DNA from: Eubacteriales Family XIII. Incertae Sedis bacterium
GTDB taxonomy: Bacteria; Bacillota; Clostridia; Peptostreptococcales; Anaerovoracaceae
NCBI GenBank assembly: GCA_031283865.1
Contig: JAITAX010000266.1
Coordinates: forward strand, 1-7,518
Reading direction: 5' to 3'
Length of the DNA stretch: 7,518 nt
Part shown: positions 1-6,162 of the stretch, one piece after another
How positions within the stretch are numbered: position 1 is the first letter of the stretch
How the letters are laid out: every line of letters starts with the position of its first letter
Notes under the pieces: model-generated
What the model saw: only the letters and a program-made list of their open reading frames with translations
Databases searched by the model: none
What the model was told of the DNA's origin: nothing
Made by a program: the position numbers and the translations under genes

Positions 1-62
1 CCCGTCCAAAACGGGCAAAACAGACAAAACCGGGATGGATACCCGGCGAGCAGGAGCGCGAC
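1..62. other. Left-edge stretch upstream of the sortase, with a 9-nt triple repeat
   Basis: CAAAAC occurs three times at exact 9-nt spacing (7-12, 16-21, 25-30). A 5-bp GC hairpin (CCGGG 30-34 with CCCGG 42-46) follows. No stop codon occurs in any of the three forward frames here, so the tail of an upstream gene cannot be placed. The sortase frame itself remains open to the window edge. AGGAG at 52-56, 6 nt before ATG 63, supports the downstream start. I see no promoter or terminator with a T tract. Confidence 0.4.
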
Positions 63-872
63 ATGGAAGAAAACGAACAAGCCGACCGGCTGCTGCCCTA
101 TGGGCGCACGGTGCAAACGGAGGCGCGCCTGCGCAGGCGACGCGCGATTTCGTTGCTTCTCGCGGCAATCGTTGGGGCGGTCGTCGCGCTGGCGCTCGCG
201 TTCGCCGTCCTGCTGTACGGCGGCGTCGCCGACGGCTCGCAGGTCCAAGAGGCGGCGCGGCGCGTCCTGCCGCTCGCGTTCAGCACGGCGGAACCGCAAG
301 AGGAATTGCCGGGCGGCGGCCTGCCCATACCTTGGCCGGACGACGATTCGCTTGACCCGGCCGACGATCTGCCGGCGGACAAGCTCTTCGTCACAGCCGA
401 GCGGCGGGGCTACCGCGATAAGGATTTCCGGCTCGTCATCCCCGTCCTTGAACTCGACGAAGCCGTGTACGACGGCACGGACACGGCTACGCTGAACAAG
501 GGCGCCTGCCTTTACGAGGTTTCGCAGCTGCCCGGCAGGGGCAACCGCAACGTCAGCATAGCGGGCCACCGGAACGGCGTCAAGAACGGCAGGATTACGG
601 AGATCATGTTTTACCATTTGGACAAGGTGGGGGAGGGCGATTACCTCTACCTCTGCGACGATGAGAAAGTGTTTCGCTATCTCTACGAATACACCGTCAC
701 CGTGGAAGAGGACGACTGGAGCGAGATCTACAGCAAGGGCTACAGCAGCCTTACGCTGACGACCTGCACGCCCATAGGCGTTGCGGACCGGCGTCTCATC
801 GTGAGCGCCGCGCTGGACGGGGTTTTTTACAAAACCGAAAACTTTGATTTCATAGCAAATAATACTATGTAA
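63..872 (+). CDS. Membrane-anchored sortase (class not assigned; A/D/E-like signature)
   Basis: A 269-aa cysteine transpeptidase expected to cleave a C-terminal sorting signal on secreted proteins and join them to peptidoglycan or to other subunits on the outer membrane face. It has a short basic cytoplasmic N-terminus (RLRRRR near residue 22), one membrane anchor at about residues 28-53, a variable acidic/proline-rich linker to about residue 105, then the sortase barrel. The triad is visible: His168 in SIAGHRNG, Cys235 in TLTTCTP, Arg244 in DRRLIV. The TLTTC plus RLIV pattern is diagnostic of the family. An N-terminal anchor is usual for classes A, D and E, but I cannot choose among them. 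ATG 63 has AGGAG 6 nt upstream, although the frame is open to the left edge and a longer N-terminus is not excluded. No sorting-signal substrate is visible in the window. A gap with its own promoter separates it from the operon, so it is probably a separate transcription unit. Confidence 0.93.
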   Translation: MEENEQADRLLPYGRTVQTEARLRRRRAISLLLAAIVGAVVALALAFAVLLYGGVADGSQVQEAARRVLPLAFSTAEPQEELPGGGLPIPWPDDDSLDPADDLPADKLFVTAERRGYRDKDFRLVIPVLELDEAVYDGTDTATLNKGACLYEVSQLPGRGNRNVSIAGHRNGVKNGRITEIMFYHLDKVGEGDYLYLCDDEKVFRYLYEYTVTVEEDDWSEIYSKGYSSLTLTTCTPIGVADRRLIVSAALDGVFYKTENFDFIANNTM

Positions 873-885
873 ATCATTATGAGCA

Positions 886-894
886 TGGTATAAT
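886..894 (+). promoter_or_regulatory. Extended -10 promoter (TGGTATAAT)
   Basis: TG at 886-887, one base, then a perfect TATAAT at 889-894 match the extended -10 consensus. The region where a -35 would lie (about 866-871, overlapping the sortase stop) reads TATGTA and is weak, which extended -10 promoters tolerate. Transcription would start near 901, giving a leader of about 110 nt before the transglutaminase-like gene. It is the only convincing promoter I see, in the only clearly AT-richer gap before the repeats, so it probably drives the pilus-like operon. This is a sequence match only. Confidence 0.6.
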
Positions 895-1011
895 AGCCGC
901 AGGTCGCAGCCATTATACAGAATTTAAGTGCGCCGTCGACTTTTCCCCGTCCGGTACGCTCGAAAACGGCGATGCGCGGATTATACAGACCGAAAATTCA
1001 GGGTGAATATT
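895..1011 (+). promoter_or_regulatory. 5' leader of the operon, with direct repeat and weak hairpin
   Basis: The 10-mer ATTATACAGA occurs twice (912-921 and 980-989), flanking a possible 6-bp stem (CGCCGT 931-936 with ACGGCG 966-971). It does not match the conserved core of the c-di-GMP riboswitches that sometimes precede pilus genes, nor any other riboswitch I recognise. A role in regulation is only a suggestion from the arrangement. Confidence 0.3.
1000..1006 (+). promoter_or_regulatory. Ribosome binding site for the transglutaminase-like gene
   Basis: AGGGTGA lies 5 nt before TTG 1012 and favours that codon as the start. The in-frame ATG at 1033 has no comparable site at normal distance, and the GTG at 928 lies only about 30 nt inside the predicted transcript and would give an atypical basic N-terminus. 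Confidence 0.5.
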
Positions 1012-1986
1012 TTGAAAAATTTAATCTTGCATATGCGAATAACCGATACGATAAAGCGGCGCTCCGTCTGTCGCATCTTTGCGATTGCGTGCACGCTGCT
1101 TTCGCTGCTTTGCGCTTCCGTTTCGGCGCCGGCGCTTCAAAACGAAAGCGCGGTATACGCCGCGAAGACGATTCCGGTCAAGGCGGAACGAAAAGCAAAC
1201 ATCAGCGGCAGCGTCTTCTCAAACGACAAGGCTTCCATAGACGCCTCAAACGCGGCCGAGGGCTATGTCATGCTGAAGTACACGGGCGGCAAAAACGTCC
1301 CGATCAAGGTTCAAATCACGAAAAAGGGCGGGGAGGACTACACCTACAACCTGAAAAGCGACGGCACGGTCGAGGTGTTTCCGTTCTCCGTCGGGGACGG
1401 CGATTACACGATCAATATTTTCGAGAACATTTCCGGCAGCAAATACGCCCTCGCTTTCGGCAAGACGATCAACGTGAAGCTTCGGGATTCCTTTCTTCCG
1501 TTCATGTATCCGAATCAATATGTGAATTTCAGCGCGGGTTCCGAGGCGGTGAAGCAGGCCGCGTCTCTCGTCTCCGGCAAATCGACGGACCTTGAGAAGC
1601 TCGACGCCGTCTATCAGTATGTCGTGAAAAATTTCACATATGACAAGGTGCTGGCGAAGAACGCGCCGACGGGCTACGTCCCGAACGTGGACGCCGTCTT
1701 GAAGTCCAAAAAAGGCATCTGCTTCGACTACGCGGCTGTGATGAGCGCGATGCTGCGCTCGCAGAACATCCCCTGCAAGCTCGTCATCGGCTACGCGGGC
1801 ACGGCTTATCACGCTTGGGTCAACGTTTTCATCGAAAACATCGGCTGGATCGACAAGGCCATCTACTTCGACGGCGACAAGTTCTCGCTTATGGACCCGA
1901 CGTTCGCTTCGAGTTCGAAATCGAGTCCCGACATATACAAGTTCATCGGCGACGGTTCCAACTACAAGGTCAAATATACCGATTAA
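1012..1986 (+). CDS. Secreted transglutaminase-like (TGc fold) protein
   Basis: A 324-aa exported protein from TTG 1012. ATG 1033 would give 317 aa. A basic stretch (KRR) and a hydrophobic segment at about residues 16-43 form a signal peptide or N-terminal anchor. Residues about 50-165 look like an extracellular beta-rich domain. Residues about 180-300 form the transglutaminase/papain-like core with the full triad: Cys237 in KKGICFDYA, His267 in YHAWVNV, Asp295 in LMDPTF. Family members cleave or crosslink proteins through a Cys thioester; the substrate here is unknown. Only 14 nt separate its stop from the pilC-like start, so it appears to be the first gene of the pilus-like operon. A surface job, such as processing or crosslinking the machine's products or neighbouring wall proteins, is inference from context. 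Fold assignment is confident, function is not. Confidence 0.87.
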   Translation: MKNLILHMRITDTIKRRSVCRIFAIACTLLSLLCASVSAPALQNESAVYAAKTIPVKAERKANISGSVFSNDKASIDASNAAEGYVMLKYTGGKNVPIKVQITKKGGEDYTYNLKSDGTVEVFPFSVGDGDYTINIFENISGSKYALAFGKTINVKLRDSFLPFMYPNQYVNFSAGSEAVKQAASLVSGKSTDLEKLDAVYQYVVKNFTYDKVLAKNAPTGYVPNVDAVLKSKKGICFDYAAVMSAMLRSQNIPCKLVIGYAGTAYHAWVNVFIENIGWIDKAIYFDGDKFSLMDPTFASSSKSSPDIYKFIGDGSNYKVKYTD

Positions 1987-2000
1987 GAAAGGTCACAGCC

Positions 2001-3074
2001 ATGGAGAAAAAACCCGAAAATGCAAATCGCGTCGGCAGGGAGTTAAATTCAGAAGAGTTGTCCGTTTTCTGCTTGAAACTCTCGATGATGATCAAGTCGG
2101 GCATCAATGTCGAAAAAAGCGTATCCATCCTGCTCGAGGATGCGGGCAACGGCCCGGATAAGGAACTTTTGACAGAGATCCACAAGCTGATCGACGAGGG
2201 CTACACGCTGTCGAAGACCCTTGAAACCGTCGGGCGCTTCCCCTCCCACATGATTCGCATGATCGACATCGGTCAGGTGACGGGCAAGCTCGAATCCGTC
2301 CTCTCCGCCCTTTCGGATTTTTACCGCAGGGAAGCAAGCGTTTCCAAGATGATCAAGAACGCGATCATGTACCCCGCCGTCATGCTCGTGGTGACAGCCG
2401 TGATCCTGCTCGTTCTCGTGTCCCGCGTGCTGCCCGTGTTCCAACAGGTGTTCCGCGATATGGGCGCGAGCATCTCCGCCTCCGTGCAGGTGATGCTCCG
2501 CGTCGCCGACGTCAGCAAATACGTGGCCGTAGGGCTGTCGGTCGCCTTTGTGGCAATCGTCGTCATCGCGGGGCTCATGAGCCTATCCGCGGGCGGCAGG
2601 GCTTCCCTGAGCAGGGCCTCGGACAGGGTGTTCTTCGGCAACAAGCTGAATTTCGCGGTTTCAAGAAGCCGCTTCGCCTCGGCCATGTCGCTCATGCTTT
2701 CGAGCGGCCTGAACATCGGCGAGGCCCTTGAGCGCTCGGGAGAACTGATCGGAGAGGGCGCGTTTTCCGCGAACATCAGGCGCTGCAAGGAGAAGATCGA
2801 GGAGGGGGAAACCTTTCCGCGCGCCGCGGAGGCTGCCGACATCTTCACGGGTATGCAGTCCGGACTTCTGTCAGCGGGCTTTCGCTCGGGCATAACGGAA
2901 CAGGCCATGAACGAGGTGGCGCATCTGTGCGAGGAGGATTCCGACGCCATGCTCTTCCGCATGGTTAACCGCGTGGAACCCGCGCTGATCGTGGTTCTCG
3001 CGCTGTCCGTCGGGCTCGTGCTCCTGTCCGTCATGTTGCCCCTGATCGGCATGATGACGGCCATCGGGGTATAA
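2001..3074 (+). CDS. pilC: Type IV pilus / type II secretion platform protein, PilC/GspF family
   Basis: A 357-aa inner-membrane platform protein that in type IV pilus and type II secretion systems couples the cytoplasmic ATPase to assembly or disassembly of the (pseudo)pilus. Two T2SSF domains are visible. The first (about residues 21-144) is well conserved, with LSMMIKSGI, IGQVTGKLE near residue 90 and MYP near 124. The second (about 224-346) repeats the pattern (MSLMLSSGLNIGEAL) but its usual GE-G-L motif is degenerate. Hydrophobic segments lie at about 122-148, 174-196 and 325-352, giving the usual three-pass topology. It is somewhat shorter than the roughly 400 aa of typical PilC, mostly at the N-terminus. 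ATG 2001 is preceded by AAAGG. The frame is open upstream to 1815, but that part overlaps the transglutaminase-like gene and is a shadow. It is separated from its likely motor, PilT, by four small membrane-protein genes. Confidence 0.93.
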   Translation: MEKKPENANRVGRELNSEELSVFCLKLSMMIKSGINVEKSVSILLEDAGNGPDKELLTEIHKLIDEGYTLSKTLETVGRFPSHMIRMIDIGQVTGKLESVLSALSDFYRREASVSKMIKNAIMYPAVMLVVTAVILLVLVSRVLPVFQQVFRDMGASISASVQVMLRVADVSKYVAVGLSVAFVAIVVIAGLMSLSAGGRASLSRASDRVFFGNKLNFAVSRSRFASAMSLMLSSGLNIGEALERSGELIGEGAFSANIRRCKEKIEEGETFPRAAEAADIFTGMQSGLLSAGFRSGITEQAMNEVAHLCEEDSDAMLFRMVNRVEPALIVVLALSVGLVLLSVMLPLIGMMTAIGV

Positions 3075-3135
3075 AGATTTGTAAGCACGGCGGCGCAAGG
3101 GCAAGCGTCCGCGCCTAAGACATCGGAGAATACCT

Positions 3136-3537
3136 ATGATCATTCAAAGCAGAGTAAAGATCTATGTCAGAATCATCCTGCCGATTGCGCTGTTTCTGAT
3201 CGTACTCGCGCTGTTCGTACTCGCTGTTTCGAAGATCGCGGGCAGATCGGAGAATGAGGGGATGCACCTCACGGAGGAAAGCATACGGCGCGCCGCCGTG
3301 CAGTGCTACGCGCTTGAGGGCGTCTATCCGGTCGATTTCGAGTACCTGAAAGAGCATTACGCCGTTCGGCCCGACGAGAGCAAATACATCATCTATTACA
3401 CCTACACGGCGTCGAACCTGATGCCGGAGATCGACGTACTCTTCGCAAACGCGAAGACCATTCCCGATCCGACGGACGAGCCGGCGGAGGTGACGGGCGA
3501 TTTCGCTCCTGCGGAGGACGCGGAACCCTCCGAATAG
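3136..3537 (+). CDS. Small membrane protein with CYALEG/YP motif, pilus-operon associated
   Basis: A 133-aa protein of unknown function. A short basic N-terminus is followed by one strong membrane segment (about residues 11-34). Next comes the conserved-looking block IRRAAVQCYALEGVYP at 50-65, then FEYLKEHY, and a second block YIIYYTYTASNLMPEIDV at about 84-101. The tail from about 110 is acidic and proline-rich. I recall similar CYA-EG-YP proteins beside pilus genes in Clostridia. The spacing of YP and a following leucine recalls GspG/H-type pseudopilins, but there is no G/FxxxE processing site, so this link is inference. It lies 61 nt after pilC and is followed by a GC-rich hairpin. ATG 3136 has CGGAGA at 3124-3129. 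A minor-pseudopilin-like or tip role is a guess. Confidence 0.85.
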   Translation: MIIQSRVKIYVRIILPIALFLIVLALFVLAVSKIAGRSENEGMHLTEESIRRAAVQCYALEGVYPVDFEYLKEHYAVRPDESKYIIYYTYTASNLMPEIDVLFANAKTIPDPTDEPAEVTGDFAPAEDAEPSE

Positions 3538-3538
3538 A

Positions 3539-3559
3539 CCCGGCGGCGCTTGCGCCGGG
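3539..3559 (+). other. Intercistronic GC hairpin
   Basis: CCCGGCG (3539-3545) pairs perfectly with CGCCGGG (3553-3559) around a 7-nt loop, starting one base after the upstream stop codon. A second CGCCGGG at 3564-3570 offers an alternative pairing. No T tract follows, so it is not a standard terminator. It may act in RNA stability or processing within the 124-nt gap, the longest inside the operon. Confidence 0.5.
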
Positions 3560-3661
3560 AGAACGCCGGGATGGGAACAGGGAACGCGCCTCTCAGCGCC
3601 GCAAAGCGGAGGCGGGGCGGAACCAAACTTGAAAGGCAGGTGTGTTTCGATAAACGGATTT

Positions 3662-4147
3662 ATGAAGAACAAATCGTCTATGCTCGATACGGCTGTGGTG
3701 TTGCTGCTCATGGGCATGTTCGTCTTGCTTTCCATCAGCGTCATGGTACTCGGCATTTCGGTATACAACAATACGAACAAGCTTTCCTCCGAAAACTACG
3801 CGCAGCGGACCGTCCTCTCCTACGTTGCGAACCAGGTGCGGCGCGGCGACGAGGGCGGCATCGAAACGCGCAATATCAACGGGACCGGGGCGCTCGTGTT
3901 CCGGCAGGATTTTGACGGCACGGCGTATCTGACCTGCCTGTACGCCTACGACGGCGAGCTTCGCGAACTCTTCACGGAGGACGGGACGGAACAGGCGCTT
4001 GAACTCGCGTCCGGCGTGCCCATCATGCCCGTCGCCGATCTTTCCTTTACCGCACGGGACGGCCTGATCGAGGTAAAGGTGACGGAGGCTTCGGGGGAGA
4101 TGCAGCGCTTGCTGCTGACGCCGCGATCCGGCGTGAACGGGAGGTAA
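3662..4147 (+). CDS. DUF4860-like membrane protein, pilus-operon associated
   Basis: A 161-aa protein with one N-terminal membrane segment (about residues 9-35) and an exterior domain. The block RTVLSYVANQVRRGD at 49-63 after GISVYNN resembles, as I remember it, DUF4860, a clostridial family found among pilus genes. The layout (TM, then an Arg-rich amphipathic helix, then a beta-rich C-terminus) is also like GspJ/PilW minor pseudopilins, but no G/FxxxE cleavage site is present. Start choice is uncertain. ATG 3662 begins directly at MKNKSS, fitting a short polar head before the TM, but its ribosome site is poor (CGGA at 3 nt). TTG 3629 would add 11 residues, with GGGGCGG upstream. It ends 5 nt before the next gene. 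Function unknown, probably a structural subunit. Confidence 0.82.
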   Translation: MKNKSSMLDTAVVLLLMGMFVLLSISVMVLGISVYNNTNKLSSENYAQRTVLSYVANQVRRGDEGGIETRNINGTGALVFRQDFDGTAYLTCLYAYDGELRELFTEDGTEQALELASGVPIMPVADLSFTARDGLIEVKVTEASGEMQRLLLTPRSGVNGR

Positions 4148-4152
4148 GCGCA

Positions 4153-4590
4153 ATGCACAAAGCAAATTCACGTTCGGTTTTGTTTCTGACCGAACTCATC
4201 ATCGCCATCTTGATCTTTGCCCTCAGCATGGGTATATGCGGCGGGGTTTTCGCGAGCGCTTTCATGACGGCGACGACGGGAACGAACCTGAACCGGGCCG
4301 TGTTCCTCTCGGAAAGCGCGGCGGAAGCCTTTCATGCGCATGACGACCTCGCCGAGTTTGCGGCGGAGATCGGCGGACATCCGGCCGAGGACGGCGCCGG
4401 CGCAATCGTCTATTACGACGAAGACTGGCAAGCCCAAGACGCGCCGGACGGCGCGCGCTACACGCTCATCGCCCGACTGTCCGAGGACGGCGATCTGATT
4501 CGCGCCGAAATCGACGTTTTGCGGGGGGAACAATCCATATTCGACCTGAGCACAAGCAGGAATACCGCTCTGAGGAGGCCGACGCGATGA
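4153..4590 (+). CDS. Pseudopilin-like membrane protein lacking a canonical cleavage site
   Basis: A 145-aa protein. Its N-terminus reads like a type IV pilin helix: a polar head of about 8 residues, then FLTELIIAILIFAL with Glu14 placed like the conserved Glu5 of pilins, followed by ESAAEAF at 54-60. The glycine and aromatic residue of the usual prepilin peptidase site are missing (Val9-Leu10 stand there), so it may stay unprocessed or use another enzyme. The region after about residue 75 is acidic and predicted extracellular. By pattern it is most like PilV/GspI-type minor pilins. GGGAGG at 4139-4144, embedded in the end of the preceding gene, gives a strong site 8 nt before ATG 4153. Its stop overlaps the next start (ATGA), implying translational coupling. 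Confidence 0.83.
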   Translation: MHKANSRSVLFLTELIIAILIFALSMGICGGVFASAFMTATTGTNLNRAVFLSESAAEAFHAHDDLAEFAAEIGGHPAEDGAGAIVYYDEDWQAQDAPDGARYTLIARLSEDGDLIRAEIDVLRGEQSIFDLSTSRNTALRRPTR

Positions 4591-5081
4591 AAGACAGCAA
4601 AAACCTGCATTCCGCTTCCGGCATCGGCGTTGTCACGCTCTTCGTCGTGCTGCTCATCCTGTGCCTGACCGTGTTCGCGGTGCTGACTTTCGCTTCCGCC
4701 AACGCGGATATGCGGCTCTCCGCGAAAAATTCAGAAATGGTGAAAGCCTATTACGCCGCCGACAACGCCGCGACGGAAATCAGCGCGGACGTGGCCGCGT
4801 TCTGGCAGGCGGGCGACCCGAAGCCGGAGCAGCGCGCGCGCACGCAGCTCCAAGAGCGAATCACCGCCTACGAGGGCGCGGAGATCCCCTACGCCGACGT
4901 TGAAGAAAGTCCCGACGGGGCCGGCTTGATCGTTTCCTACGGCGTCTTTGTGGACAGCCTTTTGACGCTTGAAGTGACGCTTTCGCTGCCGCGCGGCGGC
5001 GTGTACGAAGTCCTGCGTTGGCGCGTCATGGCCGAAGAACCGAGTTTCGAGGAAGATATGTTGCCGGTATGGGAGGGATAA
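4587..5081 (+). CDS. Small membrane protein with YYAAD motif, PilX/GspK-like by layout
   Basis: A 164-aa protein with one membrane segment (about residues 12-37), followed by ANADMRLSAKNSE and MVKAYYAADNAATEI at 51-65. In PilX/GspK minor pilins an A-E-A-G-like helix follows the TM at this place, so YYAADNAA may be the counterpart; this is inference, as no cleavage site or Glu5 is visible. The C-terminus is probably a beta-rich exterior domain ending in an acidic tail. GAGGAGG at 4572-4578 lies 8 nt before ATG 4587, which overlaps the preceding stop by 4 nt. The pilT start follows 7 nt after the stop. I recall comparable YYAAD proteins in clostridial pilus clusters but know no function for them. 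Confidence 0.83.
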   Translation: MKDSKNLHSASGIGVVTLFVVLLILCLTVFAVLTFASANADMRLSAKNSEMVKAYYAADNAATEISADVAAFWQAGDPKPEQRARTQLQERITAYEGAEIPYADVEESPDGAGLIVSYGVFVDSLLTLEVTLSLPRGGVYEVLRWRVMAEEPSFEEDMLPVWEG

Positions 5082-5088
5082 TATCAGT

Positions 5089-6159
5089 ATGAGCATTCAG
5101 GATGTATTGCGGCGCGCAATCGAAATCAAGGCTTCCGATGTGATCTTGGTCCCGGGCCTGCCCGTTTCCTACAAGACGAGCGGCAGCATACACAGGGACG
5201 ACGATATGAAGCAGACGCCCGACACCATCCAGGCAATGGTTCGCGAGATGTACGAGTACGCGGGCAACCGCAGCATGGATATGGTCGCGGACGGCGACGA
5301 CGATTTCTCCTTTTCCCTTTCGGGACTTGCCCGCTTCCGCATCAACGTGTTCAAACAGCGCAATTCTCTGGCAAGCGTCATCCGGATCGTCTCTTTCGAT
5401 CTGCCCGACAGGCATGAACTTCGCATCCCGGACAATGTTCTGGCCCTCGCGCAGCATACGCGGGGCCTCGTCCTTGTGACGGGTCCGGCCGGCAGCGGCA
5501 AATCCACGACGCTGGCCTGCCTGATCGACGCCATCAATTCCACGCGCAACGCGCACATCATCACGATAGAGGACCCGATAGAGTATCTGCACCACCACAA
5601 GCAGAGCGTCGTCACGCAGCGAGAGATCGAAACCGATACGGAGAGCTACACCTCCGCCCTGCGCTCGGCCCTGCGCCAAGCGCCCGACGTTATCTTGCTC
5701 GGTGAAATGCGGGACTACGAGGCGATCAAGGCAGCCGTCACCGCGGCGGAAACGGGCCACCTCGTCATTTCCACGCTGCACACGACGGGCGCGGTCAACA
5801 CGGTGGACCGCATCATAGACTCTTTCCCGCCCGCGCAGCAGCAGCAGATCCGCATCCAGCTTTCGATGGTATTGCAGGGCGTCATATCGCAGCAGCTCGT
5901 ACCCTGCACAGACGGCGGCGAAACGCCGGCTTTTGAGGTCGTAATCTGCAACAACGCGATTCGGAACATGATACGCGAATCGAATATCCACCAGATGGAA
6001 AGCATTATTTACTCCTCCTCTTCGGAGGGCATGATCACGATGGATACAAGCCTGCTGAACCTTGTGAAAGAAAACCGCATCACGCCCGAAACGGCGGTCC
6101 ACGCGGCGATGAACAAGGAACAGATGCAAAAGCGTCTCGGCGTGAATGTCGCCTTATAG
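5089..6159 (+). CDS. pilT: Type IV pilus retraction-type ATPase PilT
   Basis: A 356-aa secretion-superfamily hexameric ATPase, close to the usual PilT length of about 345. The N-terminal PAS-like domain starts with the KASDV/SGSI pattern (canonical SDLHL is SDVIL here). Then come Walker A GPAGSGKST (132-140, Lys138), the Asp box EDPIE (161-165), Walker B DVILLGEMRD with catalytic Glu206, and the His box GHLVISTLHT (223-232). The C-terminal AIRNMIRE (290-297) matches the AIRNLIRE motif known to be needed for retraction in Pseudomonas PilT. It lacks the long N-terminal domain and tetracysteine zinc site of PilB. PilT normally depolymerises pili through PilC, so PilT without PilB in the same operon is notable. 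GGGAGGGA at 5071-5078 precedes ATG 5089. The next gene begins 3 nt after the stop. Confidence 0.96.
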   Translation: MSIQDVLRRAIEIKASDVILVPGLPVSYKTSGSIHRDDDMKQTPDTIQAMVREMYEYAGNRSMDMVADGDDDFSFSLSGLARFRINVFKQRNSLASVIRIVSFDLPDRHELRIPDNVLALAQHTRGLVLVTGPAGSGKSTTLACLIDAINSTRNAHIITIEDPIEYLHHHKQSVVTQREIETDTESYTSALRSALRQAPDVILLGEMRDYEAIKAAVTAAETGHLVISTLHTTGAVNTVDRIIDSFPPAQQQQIRIQLSMVLQGVISQQLVPCTDGGETPAFEVVICNNAIRNMIRESNIHQMESIIYSSSSEGMITMDTSLLNLVKENRITPETAVHAAMNKEQMQKRLGVNVAL

Positions 6160-6162
6160 CCT

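Noticed and set aside
821..836. GGTTTT-TTAC-AAAACC inverted repeat as a sortase terminator
   Set aside because: It lies within the coding sequence, is AT-rich with a weak stem, and is not followed by a T tract.
895..1011. c-di-GMP riboswitch upstream of the operon
   Set aside because: The conserved GEMM core motifs are not present; only a weak 6-bp stem with a 29-nt loop is visible.
1815..2000. Upstream extension of the pilC reading frame
   Set aside because: It overlaps the transglutaminase-like gene in another frame and encodes basic low-quality sequence; ATG 2001 with its ribosome site gives a normal PilC N-terminus.
2321..3088. Minus-strand 255-aa frame opposite pilC
   Set aside because: Ser/Thr/Arg-rich shadow with no recognisable domain.
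3075..3135. Hairpin GGCGC/GCGCC after pilC as a terminator
   Set aside because: Only 5 bp with a 14-nt loop and no T tract; probably chance in GC-rich DNA.
3629..3654. Internal promoter before the DUF4860 gene (TTGAAA as a -35)
   Set aside because: The nearest -10-like sequence (GATAAA) is only 14 nt away and poor; not convincing.
5026..6129. Long minus-strand reading frame (367 aa) opposite pilT
   Set aside because: It is Arg/His/Val-rich with no family motif and lies opposite a certain PilT gene in GC-rich DNA; a codon-bias shadow.
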